Shown piece by piece: positions 42,074-52,200 of a DNA stretch of 64,000 bases. The DNA is from Mycobacterium sp. (GTDB lineage Bacteria > Actinomycetota > Actinomycetes > Mycobacteriales > Mycobacteriaceae). The stretch spans positions 147,717-211,716 of the forward strand of contig RXJD01000011.1 of the NCBI GenBank assembly GCA_003987775.1. The letters are read 5' to 3'. Made by a program: the position numbers and the translations under genes. The stretch's first letter is position 1. Every line of letters starts with the position of its first letter. The notes under the pieces were generated by a model that ran no database searches, was not told where the DNA came from, and saw only the letters and a program-made list of their open reading frames with translations.

Positions 42074-43858
42074 TCACAGCGTCTGGTGCCGGCCGAAGAA
42101 CTTGTGGTCTTCGCTGTAACCCCCGTAACCACTACCGATTTCGGAGTAGTGCGCGACGAACTCGATGCCCTTGATCCACTTGACCTGCTTGAAGCCGTGT
42201 TGCAATTCGTTGCGCAGGCGTAGCGGTCTGCCGTGCAGATAGGGGAGCGGCTCGCCGTTCATGTCGTAGGCAAGCATGCTCATGTGGTGTGTCATCTGCT
42301 CGATGGGATGCGCGTTGTAGTAGATGCCTCCCGTCGCGCCCAGGCCCATCGAGTAGAAGACGACCCATTTTGCCTCCGGCAGCGGTTTGACGATGTCCAT
42401 GATGGTTTGCATCGTGACGCCGCCCCACTTGGCCACCCCCGACCACGCCTGAATGCAGAAGTGCTGCGTGATCTGGTCGTGGTAGGGCAGTGCCCGCAGG
42501 TCGTCGAGTGAGAATGCCGTCGGGTTCTCCACCAGGCCGTACACCCGCAGCCGCCAATCCGCGAAGTCGTTTTCCGCCAGCTCCTTGTACTCCACGGTCT
42601 CCGGGAGGCGGCCGTTACGCCAGTGATAGGGCGAGATGTCCTTTTCGGTGAATGCACCGGGCTTGGGATTGAGGCGTTCCAGCGCGCGCTGAAACGGTCC
42701 GACGAGCGCATAGCCGACCCGCTGGACCACGCGCGGATGGCGAATTGTGAACGGGGTGGCGGCAACCCACGCGATTGCCACGATCACCATCGCCAAACAG
42801 AAGACCGCGAACCCGACCCAGCCGTTGTCGTCTCGGGCGGCGAACATGTGGTTGAGGTTGCGCAGGGCTTCGGTGGCGAAAACCATCGTGACGTGGGTCA
42901 GGATGAAGAACAGGAAATACACGAGCACCAGGAAGTGCAGCGAGCGCGCGTGCTGGATGCTCAATCGCTTGCTGAGCCAGTGGACGCGTTGCGACAGTGC
43001 CGGTGACATACCCAGTCCGGTGATGACGGCCGCAGGGGCGGCGATGAACACGGTGGTGAAGTAGGCGAGCAACTGCAGACCGTTGTAGGCCACCCAGCCG
43101 TTGTCGGTGGGCCACTGCAGGGACGCGTACTGAATGGCCACCGATGCTGCGTTGGGGAACACGTCCCAGCTGGTCGGCACCAGATGCCGCCACTGCCCGG
43201 TGAGGAACAACAGCGCGTAGAAGACCGCACCGTTGACCAACCACAACACGTCGATGCCGAGGTGCCACCACCGGGCCAGACCGATGGAGTGACGGAAGCC
43301 CGGCAGCCCGAATTGCGGTGGGAGAGCCACGGTATCGGAGTTGGCGGTCCACAGGGGGTCATCGGGCACCGGCGGCCCCACCCGCAACCATTCGTCCTTG
43401 CCGGGCGTGGCGTTGCGGCTGAAGTAGAGCCGCGGGTGATCACACAGGATCTGGATCCCGGAACGGATGATGAACGTCATCATGAAGAGATTGAAAAAGT
43501 GGGTCCAGCCGATCCAGGCGGGCCGTCCGACGACGGCACCGGAATGCTCCTCGGTGCCGGGATAACGCTCGATGAACGACTGCACCGCCGGCATGTGGTG
43601 CAGCCCTTTGCCGATCGCGACGCCGGCCAGCATCACCACGAATCCGATCGGAATCAGCCAGAGCAGGTTGAACCACTTGTCGCGGCCGACTCTCAGGCGC
43701 GGGGCGGTGGCACGTCGGGTGAGGTCGAAACCACCGCCGTAGGACTCGACGTCGACGACGTCCTCGGCGGTGTGCACCTCGCTCGCGTAGTCCACGCCCA
43801 GCTGTCTGTCCGACGCTCCGGTACGGGGGGCCGACCCCGCGTCAATGGATCCACTCAC
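42074..43858 (-). CDS. membrane cytochrome b/molybdopterin oxidoreductase fusion
   Basis: A 594-residue protein joining two domains. Residues about 60-400 form a cytochrome b561/Ni-hydrogenase-b-like membrane part with several helices and histidines suited to haem b (WWHLGIDVLWLVNG, RSLHFLVLVYFLFFILTHV). Residues about 410-594 form a sulfite-oxidase-type molybdopterin domain with the catalytic cysteine in QHFCIQAWSGVAKWGG. The fusion would let electrons pass straight from the Mo centre to the membrane haem, or the reverse. MsrP/MsrQ uses the same two modules as separate proteins. No Tat signal is seen. The GTG at 43858 is the likely start. The substrate is unknown. Confidence 0.82.
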   Translation of the reverse strand: MSGSIDAGSAPRTGASDRQLGVDYASEVHTAEDVVDVESYGGGFDLTRRATAPRLRVGRDKWFNLLWLIPIGFVVMLAGVAIGKGLHHMPAVQSFIERYPGTEEHSGAVVGRPAWIGWTHFFNLFMMTFIIRSGIQILCDHPRLYFSRNATPGKDEWLRVGPPVPDDPLWTANSDTVALPPQFGLPGFRHSIGLARWWHLGIDVLWLVNGAVFYALLFLTGQWRHLVPTSWDVFPNAASVAIQYASLQWPTDNGWVAYNGLQLLAYFTTVFIAAPAAVITGLGMSPALSQRVHWLSKRLSIQHARSLHFLVLVYFLFFILTHVTMVFATEALRNLNHMFAARDDNGWVGFAVFCLAMVIVAIAWVAATPFTIRHPRVVQRVGYALVGPFQRALERLNPKPGAFTEKDISPYHWRNGRLPETVEYKELAENDFADWRLRVYGLVENPTAFSLDDLRALPYHDQITQHFCIQAWSGVAKWGGVTMQTIMDIVKPLPEAKWVVFYSMGLGATGGIYYNAHPIEQMTHHMSMLAYDMNGEPLPYLHGRPLRLRNELQHGFKQVKWIKGIEFVAHYSEIGSGYGGYSEDHKFFGRHQTL

Positions 43859-44002
43859 GCTGAGCAAATTTACACTATGGCCACTGTATAAATTAGAAAC
43901 AATGCCAAACTCATGTGTTCGCGGACGACGGCGTTGTTTACCCGCCCATGACACCCGGGTATGTATCGGCACTGACCCCGACGCGCAGAGGAGCGGATTC
44001 CG

Positions 44003-44431
44003 TTGGCGAAAGTAGAGGTTTCGACCACCTCGGAGGTGACTCCGGAAGCCGCGTGGAAGCTGGCGTCAGATCTCGCGCGTTTCGACGAGTGGATGACCAT
44101 CTTCGGGGGGTGGCGCGGCGAGGTTCCGTCCACCATCGAGAAAGGCACCTGCGTCGCGTCGCTGATCAAGGTGAAGGGCTTCCGCAACGTCATCTACTGG
44201 GAAGTGACGCACTACGACGAACCGAAATCGATTGAGCTGCAAGGCAGCGGTCGCGGCGGCGTGCGCATCACGGTCGCAATGGAGGTCACGCCGAAGGAAC
44301 CCGGGTCGGACTTCTCGCTCACCGCCGACCTGTCCGGCGGCGTGCTCGGAGGACCGGTGGGACGTCTGGTGGCCCGGCTACTGCGCTCCGATGTGAAGAA
44401 GTCCGTGCACAACCTCGCCGAGTTGCGCTGA
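44003..44431 (+). CDS. SRPBCC-family (polyketide cyclase/lipid-transport-like) protein
   Basis: A 142-residue helix-grip protein: AKVEVSTTSEVTPEAAWKLASDL, WEVTHYDEPKSIELQGSG, MEVTPKEPGSDFSLTADLSGG and a closing amphipathic helix (given as fragments). The family binds hydrophobic ligands. The TTG at 44003 is preceded by GAGGAG. Similar small mycobacterial proteins include Rv0164 (TB18.5). It is divergent from the molybdopterin fusion gene, 144 bp apart. Confidence 0.75.
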   Translation: MAKVEVSTTSEVTPEAAWKLASDLARFDEWMTIFGGWRGEVPSTIEKGTCVASLIKVKGFRNVIYWEVTHYDEPKSIELQGSGRGGVRITVAMEVTPKEPGSDFSLTADLSGGVLGGPVGRLVARLLRSDVKKSVHNLAELR

Positions 44432-44433
44432 GC

Positions 44434-44709
44434 TCAGCTGCGCGGATGGTGCAGCAGCACTTCGCGTTCGGCGTCCCGCACCCGTCGGCGTTCCATGCTG
44501 AGCCAGCACAGCCCGGCGCCGAAGATCAGCAACCCGCCACTGGCCACAGCAACGCCCACGCCCGCCTGTCCCAGCGCGAATGCGGCGACCGAAACGACGA
44601 ACGCCAGGACGGCCCCGGCGATCACGACGAGGACCGGGGTGCGCTCTGCCGCATCTTCGAATTCCCCCAGGTCGCGCGCGCCGCGAGGCAGGTGTGCGAT
44701 CTCGGCCAT
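44434..44709 (-). CDS. small two-helix membrane protein
   Basis: A 91-residue protein with two transmembrane helices (VLVVIAGAVLAFVVSVAAFAL and VGVAVASGGLLIFGAGLCWL, trimmed) and a basic C-terminus RRRVRDAEREVLLHHPRS. It converges on the SRPBCC gene, two bases apart. No function is known. Confidence 0.65.
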   Translation of the reverse strand: MAEIAHLPRGARDLGEFEDAAERTPVLVVIAGAVLAFVVSVAAFALGQAGVGVAVASGGLLIFGAGLCWLSMERRRVRDAEREVLLHHPRS

Positions 44710-44809
44710 CGGTATCCCCCTCAGCAGTCGGCGCAGCCGGCCGTCCCGAGCGGCCGATTCGAGTCTTTTTAGGGCCTACCCGAAATGCTTTACGGGCAAA
44801 CGAGTTCGG

Positions 44810-45277
44810 CTATTCACCGGGCCGCACCCGGCGCACCGGCCGCGTTTCGAGGGCATTGACGGTCAGCGCCCGGCGGCTGATTCGCCAGCCCGAAACGGTC
44901 AACCGGTACTCGTCGTCGTAACGCAGATGCCAGACCACGTCGACGAGTTCGGTCCCGCTTTCGCCGGAACGATGACTCCAGTGGTGGGCGATACCGGTGA
45001 TGCGCCCGCGGGCAACGTCGGGTGCCGGTCCCGCGTCGTACACTTCGCCGACGATCGCGTGCTCGGTGCGGAGGAGCCGGCCCACCGCAGCAACCGCCGC
45101 GGCGATGGCGTCGCGGCCCCGGTGGGTCCGGACCGGTGTCAGCTCAGACGGCGGGTCAGCCACCACCAGCTCCGCAGTTTCGGTGAATAACGTTGCTACC
45201 GAATCGAATTGACGATCGTCGACCAGGGCGGCATAACGGTGGACGAGATCGCTGAGAGCGGCGCGATCGTTCAGCAT
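44810..45277 (-). CDS. SnoaL-like (NTF2-fold) protein
   Basis: A 155-residue protein of the SnoaL_4 type: ALSDLVHRYAALVDDRQFDSVATLF at the start, then RGRDAIAAAV, HHWSHRSGESG and a C-terminal strand WRISRRALTVNAL. Members are small isomerases, dehydratases or ligand binders. Its ATG overlaps the malQ stop by 7 bases, and it is upstream of malQ in transcription order reversed: it is read first, then malQ. Confidence 0.75.
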   Translation of the reverse strand: MLNDRAALSDLVHRYAALVDDRQFDSVATLFTETAELVVADPPSELTPVRTHRGRDAIAAAVAAVGRLLRTEHAIVGEVYDAGPAPDVARGRITGIAHHWSHRSGESGTELVDVVWHLRYDDEYRLTVSGWRISRRALTVNALETRPVRRVRPGE

Positions 45278-47466
45278 GGGTGTGCCGGGGCGGTGACGTC
45301 GCGCACTGCCTCGAGTAGCTGTGCGGCGCGGGCATCGGTGAACAGCGCTTCCAGCGGTACCGCCTTGCCGTCCGGGCCCGACAGCGGGACCCGCCAGTTC
45401 GGGTACTCATCGGTAGTGCCGGGCTGATTCTGGGTGCGCCGATCGCCGACCGCATCGGTCAGCGCCACGCCCAGCAACCGCGACGGTGTCCGGCCCAGGT
45501 ACCGGTAGAGGGCCAGAATCAGCTGTTCGGGGCTCTCCTCGCCGTCGCCGATCAGGCCCACCCGCCGCAGCTCGGCCAGCCAGGCCGTCCGTTCAGTCCT
45601 GGCCGCCTCCTGCTCGACCTCGGCCGGCCGGGTCAGCAGCCCCAGCGAGTCCCGCAGCCGGACGTGGTCACCGGCCAGGTAACCCGCGGTGGGCGGCAGA
45701 TCGTGCGTCGTGACCGAGGACAGACAGTATTCCCGCCAACGTTCGGCGGGCAGCGGCGTTCCGGTTGCCTCTTCCTTCTCGAACCAGAGGATCGACGTGC
45801 CCAACAGGCCGCGCAAGAGTAAGTAGTCCCGCACCCACGGTTCGACGGTGCCCAGATCCTCCCCGACGACGACAGCTCCGGCCCGGTGGGCTTCCAGCGC
45901 GACGATCCCGATCATCGCCTCGTGGTCGTAGCGCACGTAGGTGCCCTCGGTCGGGGGCCGGCCCTCCGGTATCCACCACAACCGGAAGAGCCCGATGATG
46001 TGGTCGATCCGGACTCCGCCCGCGTGCCGCAGCACCGCCTGGATCAGCGCGCGAAACGGGCGGTATCCCAGTGCGTCGAGCCGGTCGGGCCGCCACGGCG
46101 GCTGCGACCAGTCCTGCCCCAGCTGGTTGAACTCGTCCGGCGGCGCGCCGGCCGTCACTCCCAGCGCGAGCGCGTCCTGCAGGGCCCACGCGTCGGCACC
46201 GGTGGGATGCACGCCGACGGCCAGGTCGTGCATGATGCCCAGCGCCATGCCGGCCCGGGTGGCCTGCGACTGCGCCGCGGCGAGCTGCTCGTCAAGCTGC
46301 CACTGCAGCCATCGGTGGAAATCGACGGCGCCGGCGTTCTTGGCGGCGAATGCCGCGACGCCGGGGGCGTCGGGGTGTCGCACCGATTTCGGCCACCGGT
46401 ACCAATCGGTGCCGTGCTTGTCGGCCAGGGCGCACCAGGTGGCGAAGTCGTCCAGGTCCCGGCCCTCCCGATCGCGGAAAGCGGTGTAGGCCATCTCCCG
46501 CCCGGCCGACCGCGGCACGGCGTGGATGAGCTTGAGGGCCGCGCATTTTGCTGCCCAGGCGCTGTCGCGGTCGATGCTGTCCGATCGCACGGCGCGACGT
46601 TGTACCCGGTCGCGCAACTCCCGCACCCGGCCACGTTTGGGCAGTTCGGCGTACTCCGGGATGGCTTCCACCCGCAGATAGAGCGGGTTGACGAAGCGGC
46701 GTGACGTCGGCAGATACGGTGACGGTTCTATCCGGCCACCGCTCCCGCCGGGGCCCGGCAGGCACGCGGCATGCAGCGGGTTGACCAGCAGATAGTCGGC
46801 GCCGTGCGCCCACGCGGACCACAGCGCGAGATCGCCCAGGTCGCTGAGGTCACCGATACCCCAGGACTGTTGCGACCGCACACTGTAGAGCTGGGTGGCC
46901 AAGCCCCAGGCGCGGCGTCCCGCGAGCTTTTCCGGCAGGCCCAGCCAGTCCGGCGTGATGATGAGGGCGGTACTGGACCGGTGGTCGCCGGACCGCAGGT
47001 GCACCCGGTGATAGCCCAGCGGCAGATCGCCCGGCAACAGGAAGCTGGCCTCGCCGACCTGACGTCCGTCCAGATCGAATGGTGCAGTGAAGTTGTCGAC
47101 CTGGACGATGCGATTTTCCGGGCCGCTGAGCTCGGTCCCGTCTTCGAGCTGCACCCACACGTCGGCCGGAGCGCCGTGCGTGACGTGCACCCAGAATCGC
47201 AGCGGGGCACCGGCGCGTCCGACGATGGTGGCCGGCAGCGACCGGGCCCAGTAGGAGCGCGACTGTGTGGTCAGAGCCACATTGCGCTCGTCTTCGGTGT
47301 CCGCCGGGACGCCCAGGGCGCCCAGGACGGACACCAGCGTGGTTTCCGGCACGAAGACCTCTTGTCCGCTCCAGTCCTGGTAACTGGTGGCGATCCCGAA
47401 CCGGCGTGCCAGTTCGACGAGCGACGGCGCTGGCTGGGTCGGAAAAGGACGCGTCGGCTCGGTCAT
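45271..47466 (-). CDS. malQ: 4-alpha-glucanotransferase (amylomaltase)
   Basis: A 731-residue GH77 enzyme that transfers alpha-1,4-glucan chains in maltodextrin and glycogen metabolism. The catalytic regions are clear: GGVRIDHIIGLFRLWWIPEG (nucleophile aspartate), VVVGEDLGTVEPWV (acid/base glutamate) and SVTTHDLPPTAGYL (third aspartate). An N-terminal actinobacterial extension of about 160 residues precedes the barrel. It corresponds to Rv1781c, the gene just before eccB5 in M. tuberculosis, and anchors the synteny. Its start is 282 bp from eccB5 on the other strand. Note the transcription order: malQ lies upstream on the minus strand and the SnoaL-like gene follows it through the overlap ATGCTGA. 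Confidence 0.93.
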   Translation of the reverse strand: MTEPTRPFPTQPAPSLVELARRFGIATSYQDWSGQEVFVPETTLVSVLGALGVPADTEDERNVALTTQSRSYWARSLPATIVGRAGAPLRFWVHVTHGAPADVWVQLEDGTELSGPENRIVQVDNFTAPFDLDGRQVGEASFLLPGDLPLGYHRVHLRSGDHRSSTALIITPDWLGLPEKLAGRRAWGLATQLYSVRSQQSWGIGDLSDLGDLALWSAWAHGADYLLVNPLHAACLPGPGGSGGRIEPSPYLPTSRRFVNPLYLRVEAIPEYAELPKRGRVRELRDRVQRRAVRSDSIDRDSAWAAKCAALKLIHAVPRSAGREMAYTAFRDREGRDLDDFATWCALADKHGTDWYRWPKSVRHPDAPGVAAFAAKNAGAVDFHRWLQWQLDEQLAAAQSQATRAGMALGIMHDLAVGVHPTGADAWALQDALALGVTAGAPPDEFNQLGQDWSQPPWRPDRLDALGYRPFRALIQAVLRHAGGVRIDHIIGLFRLWWIPEGRPPTEGTYVRYDHEAMIGIVALEAHRAGAVVVGEDLGTVEPWVRDYLLLRGLLGTSILWFEKEEATGTPLPAERWREYCLSSVTTHDLPPTAGYLAGDHVRLRDSLGLLTRPAEVEQEAARTERTAWLAELRRVGLIGDGEESPEQLILALYRYLGRTPSRLLGVALTDAVGDRRTQNQPGTTDEYPNWRVPLSGPDGKAVPLEALFTDARAAQLLEAVRDVTAPAHPC

Positions 47467-47748
47467 GGAAGAAGATTGTCACGTTGCGCTCCGGGACCCG
47501 CAGCTCGGCTGGGTCGGCGAACCCCGATGTGAACAGTGGGCGACTTAGCGCGCCGAGTCACTGATTCGCAGCTAACATGCCCAGTGAAGTCACGACGGCT
47601 CCATGGGGGATGGACGCGCGAATCCGGGCGGCGGTTTCTGCCGCCTGGCGAGGTTTGCGCAGGTGCCTTACGGTTGTCGATGTGATTTGGCGCTTACCGC
47701 TCAGCGGGCGTTTTATATCCGGGCGTTATGACCGAAAGGTGATCAAGC
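47467..47748. promoter_or_regulatory. divergent malQ/eccB5 promoter region
   Basis: A 282-bp gap with no gene visible. The AT-rich TTTTATATCC at 47711-47720, 29 bp before the eccB5 GTG, is the best -10 candidate for the ESX-5 core transcript, with TTACCG at 47694 as a weak -35 at short spacing. AAAGGTGATC just before the GTG is the ribosome site. Confidence 0.35.
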
Positions 47749-49278
47749 GTGGCTGAACATAGCCGCGGACAGCGGGGGTCGGGCTACGGCCTCGGGTTGT
47801 CGACGCGCACCCAGGTAACGGGCTATCAGTTCCTGGCCCGCCGTACCGCGATGGCATTGACCCGCTGGCGGGTGCGCATGGAGATCGAGCCGGGCCGCCG
47901 CCAGACCCTGGCGGTCGTGGCGTCGGTGTCGGCGGCACTGGTGATCTGCCTGGGCGCACTGCTGTACTCCTTCCTCAGCCCCGCCGGACAGATCAACGAG
48001 TCACCGATCATCGCTGACCGCGATTCAGGTGCGCTGTACGTCAAGGTGGGTGACCGGCTCTACCCGGCGCTCAACCTCGCGTCAGCGCGCCTGATCACCG
48101 GCCGGCCTGACAACCCGCACCTGGTCAAGGGAAGCCAGATCGCAAACATGCCGCACGGCCCGCTGGTCGGCATCCCGGGAGCCCCCACCGAGTTCGCGCC
48201 GAAGAGTCCCAGCGTGTCGTCCTGGCTGGTGTGCGACACGGTGGGCGGCACGTCGGGTCCCTCCGGCATGCCGTCGCCGGCCGGTGTCACGGTGACCGTC
48301 ATCGACGGCACCCCGGACATGAGTGGCCACCGCCGGGTCCTCAACGGATCTGACGCGGTGGTGCTGAGTTATGGCGGGAACACCTGGGTGATCCGCGAGG
48401 GCCGCCGGTCGAAGATCGACGCCACCGACCGCTCGGTGTTGCTCCCGCTGGGCCTGACGCCGGAGCAGGTCAGCCAGGCGCGTCCGATGAGCCACGCGTT
48501 GTACGACGCGCTGCCGGTCGGACCCGAGCTGCTGGTTCCGGAGGTGCCGAAAGCGGGCGCCCCGGCGACCTTCCAGGGCGCCCCCGGCCCCGTCGGCACG
48601 ATCCTGGTCACCCCTCAGATCAGTGGCCCCCAGCAGTATTCGCTGGTGCTCGAGGACGGCGTCCAGACGCTGCCGCCGCTGGTCGCCCAGATCCTGCAGA
48701 ACGCGGGACGCCCGGGCAACACCAAGCCGGTGACCGTCGAACCGTCCGCGCTGGCCAAGATGCCGGTCGTCAACCGGCTGGACCTGTCGGCATATCCGAA
48801 TGACCCGCTCAACGTGCTGGACATCCGGGAGAACCCGTCCACCTGCTGGTGGTGGGAACGGACCAACGGTGAGAACCGGGCCCGCGTTCAGGTGGTCTCC
48901 GGACCGACCATCCCGATTAAGCCCAGCGAGATGAAGAACGTGGTCAGCCTGGTGAAGTCCGACCTGAGCGGCCGTGAGGCCGACCAGGTGTACTTCGGCC
49001 CCAACTACGCGAATTTCGTGGCCGTGACCGGCAACAACCCGGGAGCTCAGACCACCGAGTCGCTGTGGTGGCTGACCAACGCCGGTGCGCGGTTCGGGGT
49101 GGATGACACGAAGGAAGCCCGCGACGCGCTCGGTCTGACGCTGCAGCCCAGCATGGCGCCGTGGGTGGCCTTGCGGTTGCTGCCACAAGGACCGACCTTG
49201 TCGCGTGCCGACGCCCTGGTGGAGCACGACACCCTTCCGATGGACATGACCCCTGCAGAGTTGGTGGTACCGAAGTGA
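47749..49278 (+). CDS. eccB5: ESX-5 type VII secretion membrane protein EccB5
   Basis: A 509-residue core component of the ESX-5 membrane complex. The cytoplasmic N-terminus (RTQVTGYQFLARRTAMALTRW) is followed by one membrane helix (about residues 54-76, LAVVASVSAALVICLGALLY) and a large periplasmic domain. C162 (WLVCDT) and C366 (STCWWW) probably form the disulfide conserved in EccB proteins. R-domain repeats such as VTVIDGTPDMSGH and RSVLLPLGLTPEQV are visible. Its stop overlaps the eccC5 start (GTGA). Length agrees with Rv1782 (506). Confidence 0.96.
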   Translation: MAEHSRGQRGSGYGLGLSTRTQVTGYQFLARRTAMALTRWRVRMEIEPGRRQTLAVVASVSAALVICLGALLYSFLSPAGQINESPIIADRDSGALYVKVGDRLYPALNLASARLITGRPDNPHLVKGSQIANMPHGPLVGIPGAPTEFAPKSPSVSSWLVCDTVGGTSGPSGMPSPAGVTVTVIDGTPDMSGHRRVLNGSDAVVLSYGGNTWVIREGRRSKIDATDRSVLLPLGLTPEQVSQARPMSHALYDALPVGPELLVPEVPKAGAPATFQGAPGPVGTILVTPQISGPQQYSLVLEDGVQTLPPLVAQILQNAGRPGNTKPVTVEPSALAKMPVVNRLDLSAYPNDPLNVLDIRENPSTCWWWERTNGENRARVQVVSGPTIPIKPSEMKNVVSLVKSDLSGREADQVYFGPNYANFVAVTGNNPGAQTTESLWWLTNAGARFGVDDTKEARDALGLTLQPSMAPWVALRLLPQGPTLSRADALVEHDTLPMDMTPAELVVPK

Positions 49279-52200
49279 AACGTGGATTTGCACGGCCTAC
49301 GCCGGAGCGGCCGCCGGTAATCAAGCCGGAGAACATCGTTCTGCCGACGCCACTGAGCATTCCGCCGCCCGAAGGCAAGCCCTGGTGGCTGATCGTGGTC
49401 GGCGTCGTCGTGATCGGACTGCTGGGCGGCATGGTCGCCATGACATTCGCCAGCGGTTCGCACGTATTCGGCGGCGTCGGCTCGATCTTCCCGATCTTCA
49501 TGGTCGGCGGCATGATGCTGATGATGTTCCGCGGCGTCGGCGGCGGTCAGCAGCAGATGAGCCGCCCGAAGCTGGACGCCATGCGCGCCCAGTTCATGCT
49601 GATGCTGGACATGTTGCGGGAGACCGCGCAGGAGTCGGCCGACAGCATGGACGCCAACTACCGGTGGTTCCACCCGGCGCCGAACACCCTGGCGGCCGCG
49701 GTGGGTTCCCAGCGGATGTGGGAGCGCAAGCCCGACGGCAAAGACCTCAACTTCGGGGTCGTCCGCGTCGGGGTCGGCATGACACGCCCCGAGGTGACCT
49801 GGGGTGAACCGCAGAACATGCCCACCGACATCGAGCTGGAGCCGGTAACCGGCAAGGCGCTGCAGGAGTTCGGCCGCTACCAGAGCGTCGTCTACAACCT
49901 GCCCAAGATGATCTCCGTGCTGGTGGAGCCCTGGTATGCGCTGGTCGGCGACCGCCCGCAGGTACTTGGACTGATGCGTGCGATCATCTGTCAGCTCGCC
50001 TTCTCGCACGGCCCGGACCACATCCGGATGATCGTCGTCAGCTCCGACCTCGACGAGTGGGACTGGGTGAAGTGGTTGCCGCACTTCGGTGATGGACGGC
50101 GTACCGACGCCGCGGGCAGCGCCCGCATGGTGTACAGCTCCGTACGCGAATTCGCCGCCGAGCAGGCCGAACTGTTCGCCGGCCGCGGGTCGTTCACACC
50201 CCGGCACGCGAGTTCGTCGGCGCAGACGCCCACCCCGCACCACGTGATCATCGCCGACGTCGACGACCCGCAGTGGGAGTATGTGATCAGTGCCGAGGGC
50301 GTCGACGGTGTCACGTTCTTCGACCTGACCGGCTCCGAGATGTGGACGAACGTTCCCGAACGGAAGCTTTCGTTCGACAAGATCGGCGTGATCGAGGCGC
50401 TGCCCCGCGACCGCGACACCTGGATGGTGATCGACGACAAAGCGTGGTTCTTCGCCCTGACCGACCAGATGACCACCGCCGAGGCCGAGGAGTTCTCTCA
50501 GAAGCTGGCGCAGTGGCGGCTGGCCGAGGCCTATGAAGAGATCGGCCAGCGGGTCGCCCACATCGGCGCGCGGGACATCTTGTCCTACTACGGAATCAGC
50601 GATCCGGCCGCGATCGACTTCGAAGATCTGTGGGGCAGCCGCACCGACACGATGGGACGCTCGCGCCTGCGCGTGCCGTTCGGTAACCGCTCCGACAACG
50701 GCGAGTTGCTGTTCCTGGACATGAAGTCGCTGGACGAAGGCGGGGACGGCCCGCACGGCGTCATGTCGGGTACCACCGGTTCCGGTAAGTCGACGCTGGT
50801 GCGGACCGTGATCGAGTCGCTGATGCTCGGCCACCCGCCCGAGGAGCTGCAGTTCGTGCTCGCCGACCTCAAGGGTGGATCGGCCGTCAAGCCGTTCGCC
50901 GGCGTGCCGCACGTCTCGCGCATCATCACCGACCTGGAAGAGGACCAGGCGCTGATGGAGCGCTTCCTGGACGCACTCTGGGGCGAGATCGCGCGCCGCA
51001 AGGCGATCTGTGACAGCGCCGGCGTCGACGACGCCAAGGAGTACAACTCGGTGCGCGGCAGGATGCGGGCCCGCGGCCAGGACATGGCGCCGCTACCCAT
51101 GCTCGTGGTGGTCATCGACGAGTTCTACGAGTGGTTCCGGATCATGCCGACCGCGGTCGACGTGCTCGACTCGATCGGCCGCCAGGGCCGTGCCTACTGG
51201 ATCCACCTGATGATGGCATCGCAGACCATCGAGAGTCGCGCCGAAAAGCTCATGGAGAACATGGGTTACCGCCTGGTGCTCAAGGCGCGAACGGCCGGCG
51301 CCGCGCAGGCCGCCGGTGTGCCCAATGCGGTCAACCTGCCGGCCCAGGCCGGTCTGGGCTACTTCCGCAAGAGCCTCGAGGACATCATCCGATTCCAGGC
51401 CGAGTTCCTCTGGCGGGACTACCTGCGTATTTCCTCCGTCGACGGTGAGGAAGCGCCGGTGTTGGTGAACACCATCGACTACGTGCGACCGCAACTGTTC
51501 ACCAACTCCTTCACGCCGATGGAAGTGAGCGTGGGAGGCCCCAGCGTCGACGTGATCGCGAACTACGCGAACGGCGAAGTCGTCGACGCCGGCGGAGAGG
51601 TGGAGGAGGAAGAGGAAGCGATCCGGACGCCGAAGGTCGGCACCGTGATCATCGACCAGCTGCGCAAGATCAATTTCGAGCCGTACCGGTTGTGGCAGCC
51701 GCCGCTCACCGAGCCGGTTGCGATCGACGAGCTGGTCAACCGCTTCCTCGGCCGCCCCTGGAATAAGGACTACGGAACGGCCCGCAACCTGGTGTTCCCG
51801 ATCGGGATCATCGACCGTCCGTTCAAGCACGACCAGCCGCCGTGGACGGTGGACACGTCCGGCCCGGGTGCCAACGTGCTGATCCTCGGCGCCGGCGGGT
51901 CCGGAAAGACCACCGCGCTGCAGACGCTGATCTGCTCCGCGGCGCTGACCCACACGCCCGAGCAGGTGCAGTTCTACTGCCTGGCTTACAGCAGCACCGC
52001 GCTCACCACCGTGGCGCAGCTGCCGCACGTGGGCGAGGTCGCGGGACCGACGGACCCCTACGGTGTGCGCCGTACGGTCGCCGAACTGCTGGCGCTGGTG
52101 CGCGAGCGCAAGCGCAGCTTCCTCGAATACGGCATCGCCTCGATGGAGATGTTCCGCCGCCGCAAGTTCGGCGGGGAAGCCGGCCCGGTGCCCAACGACG

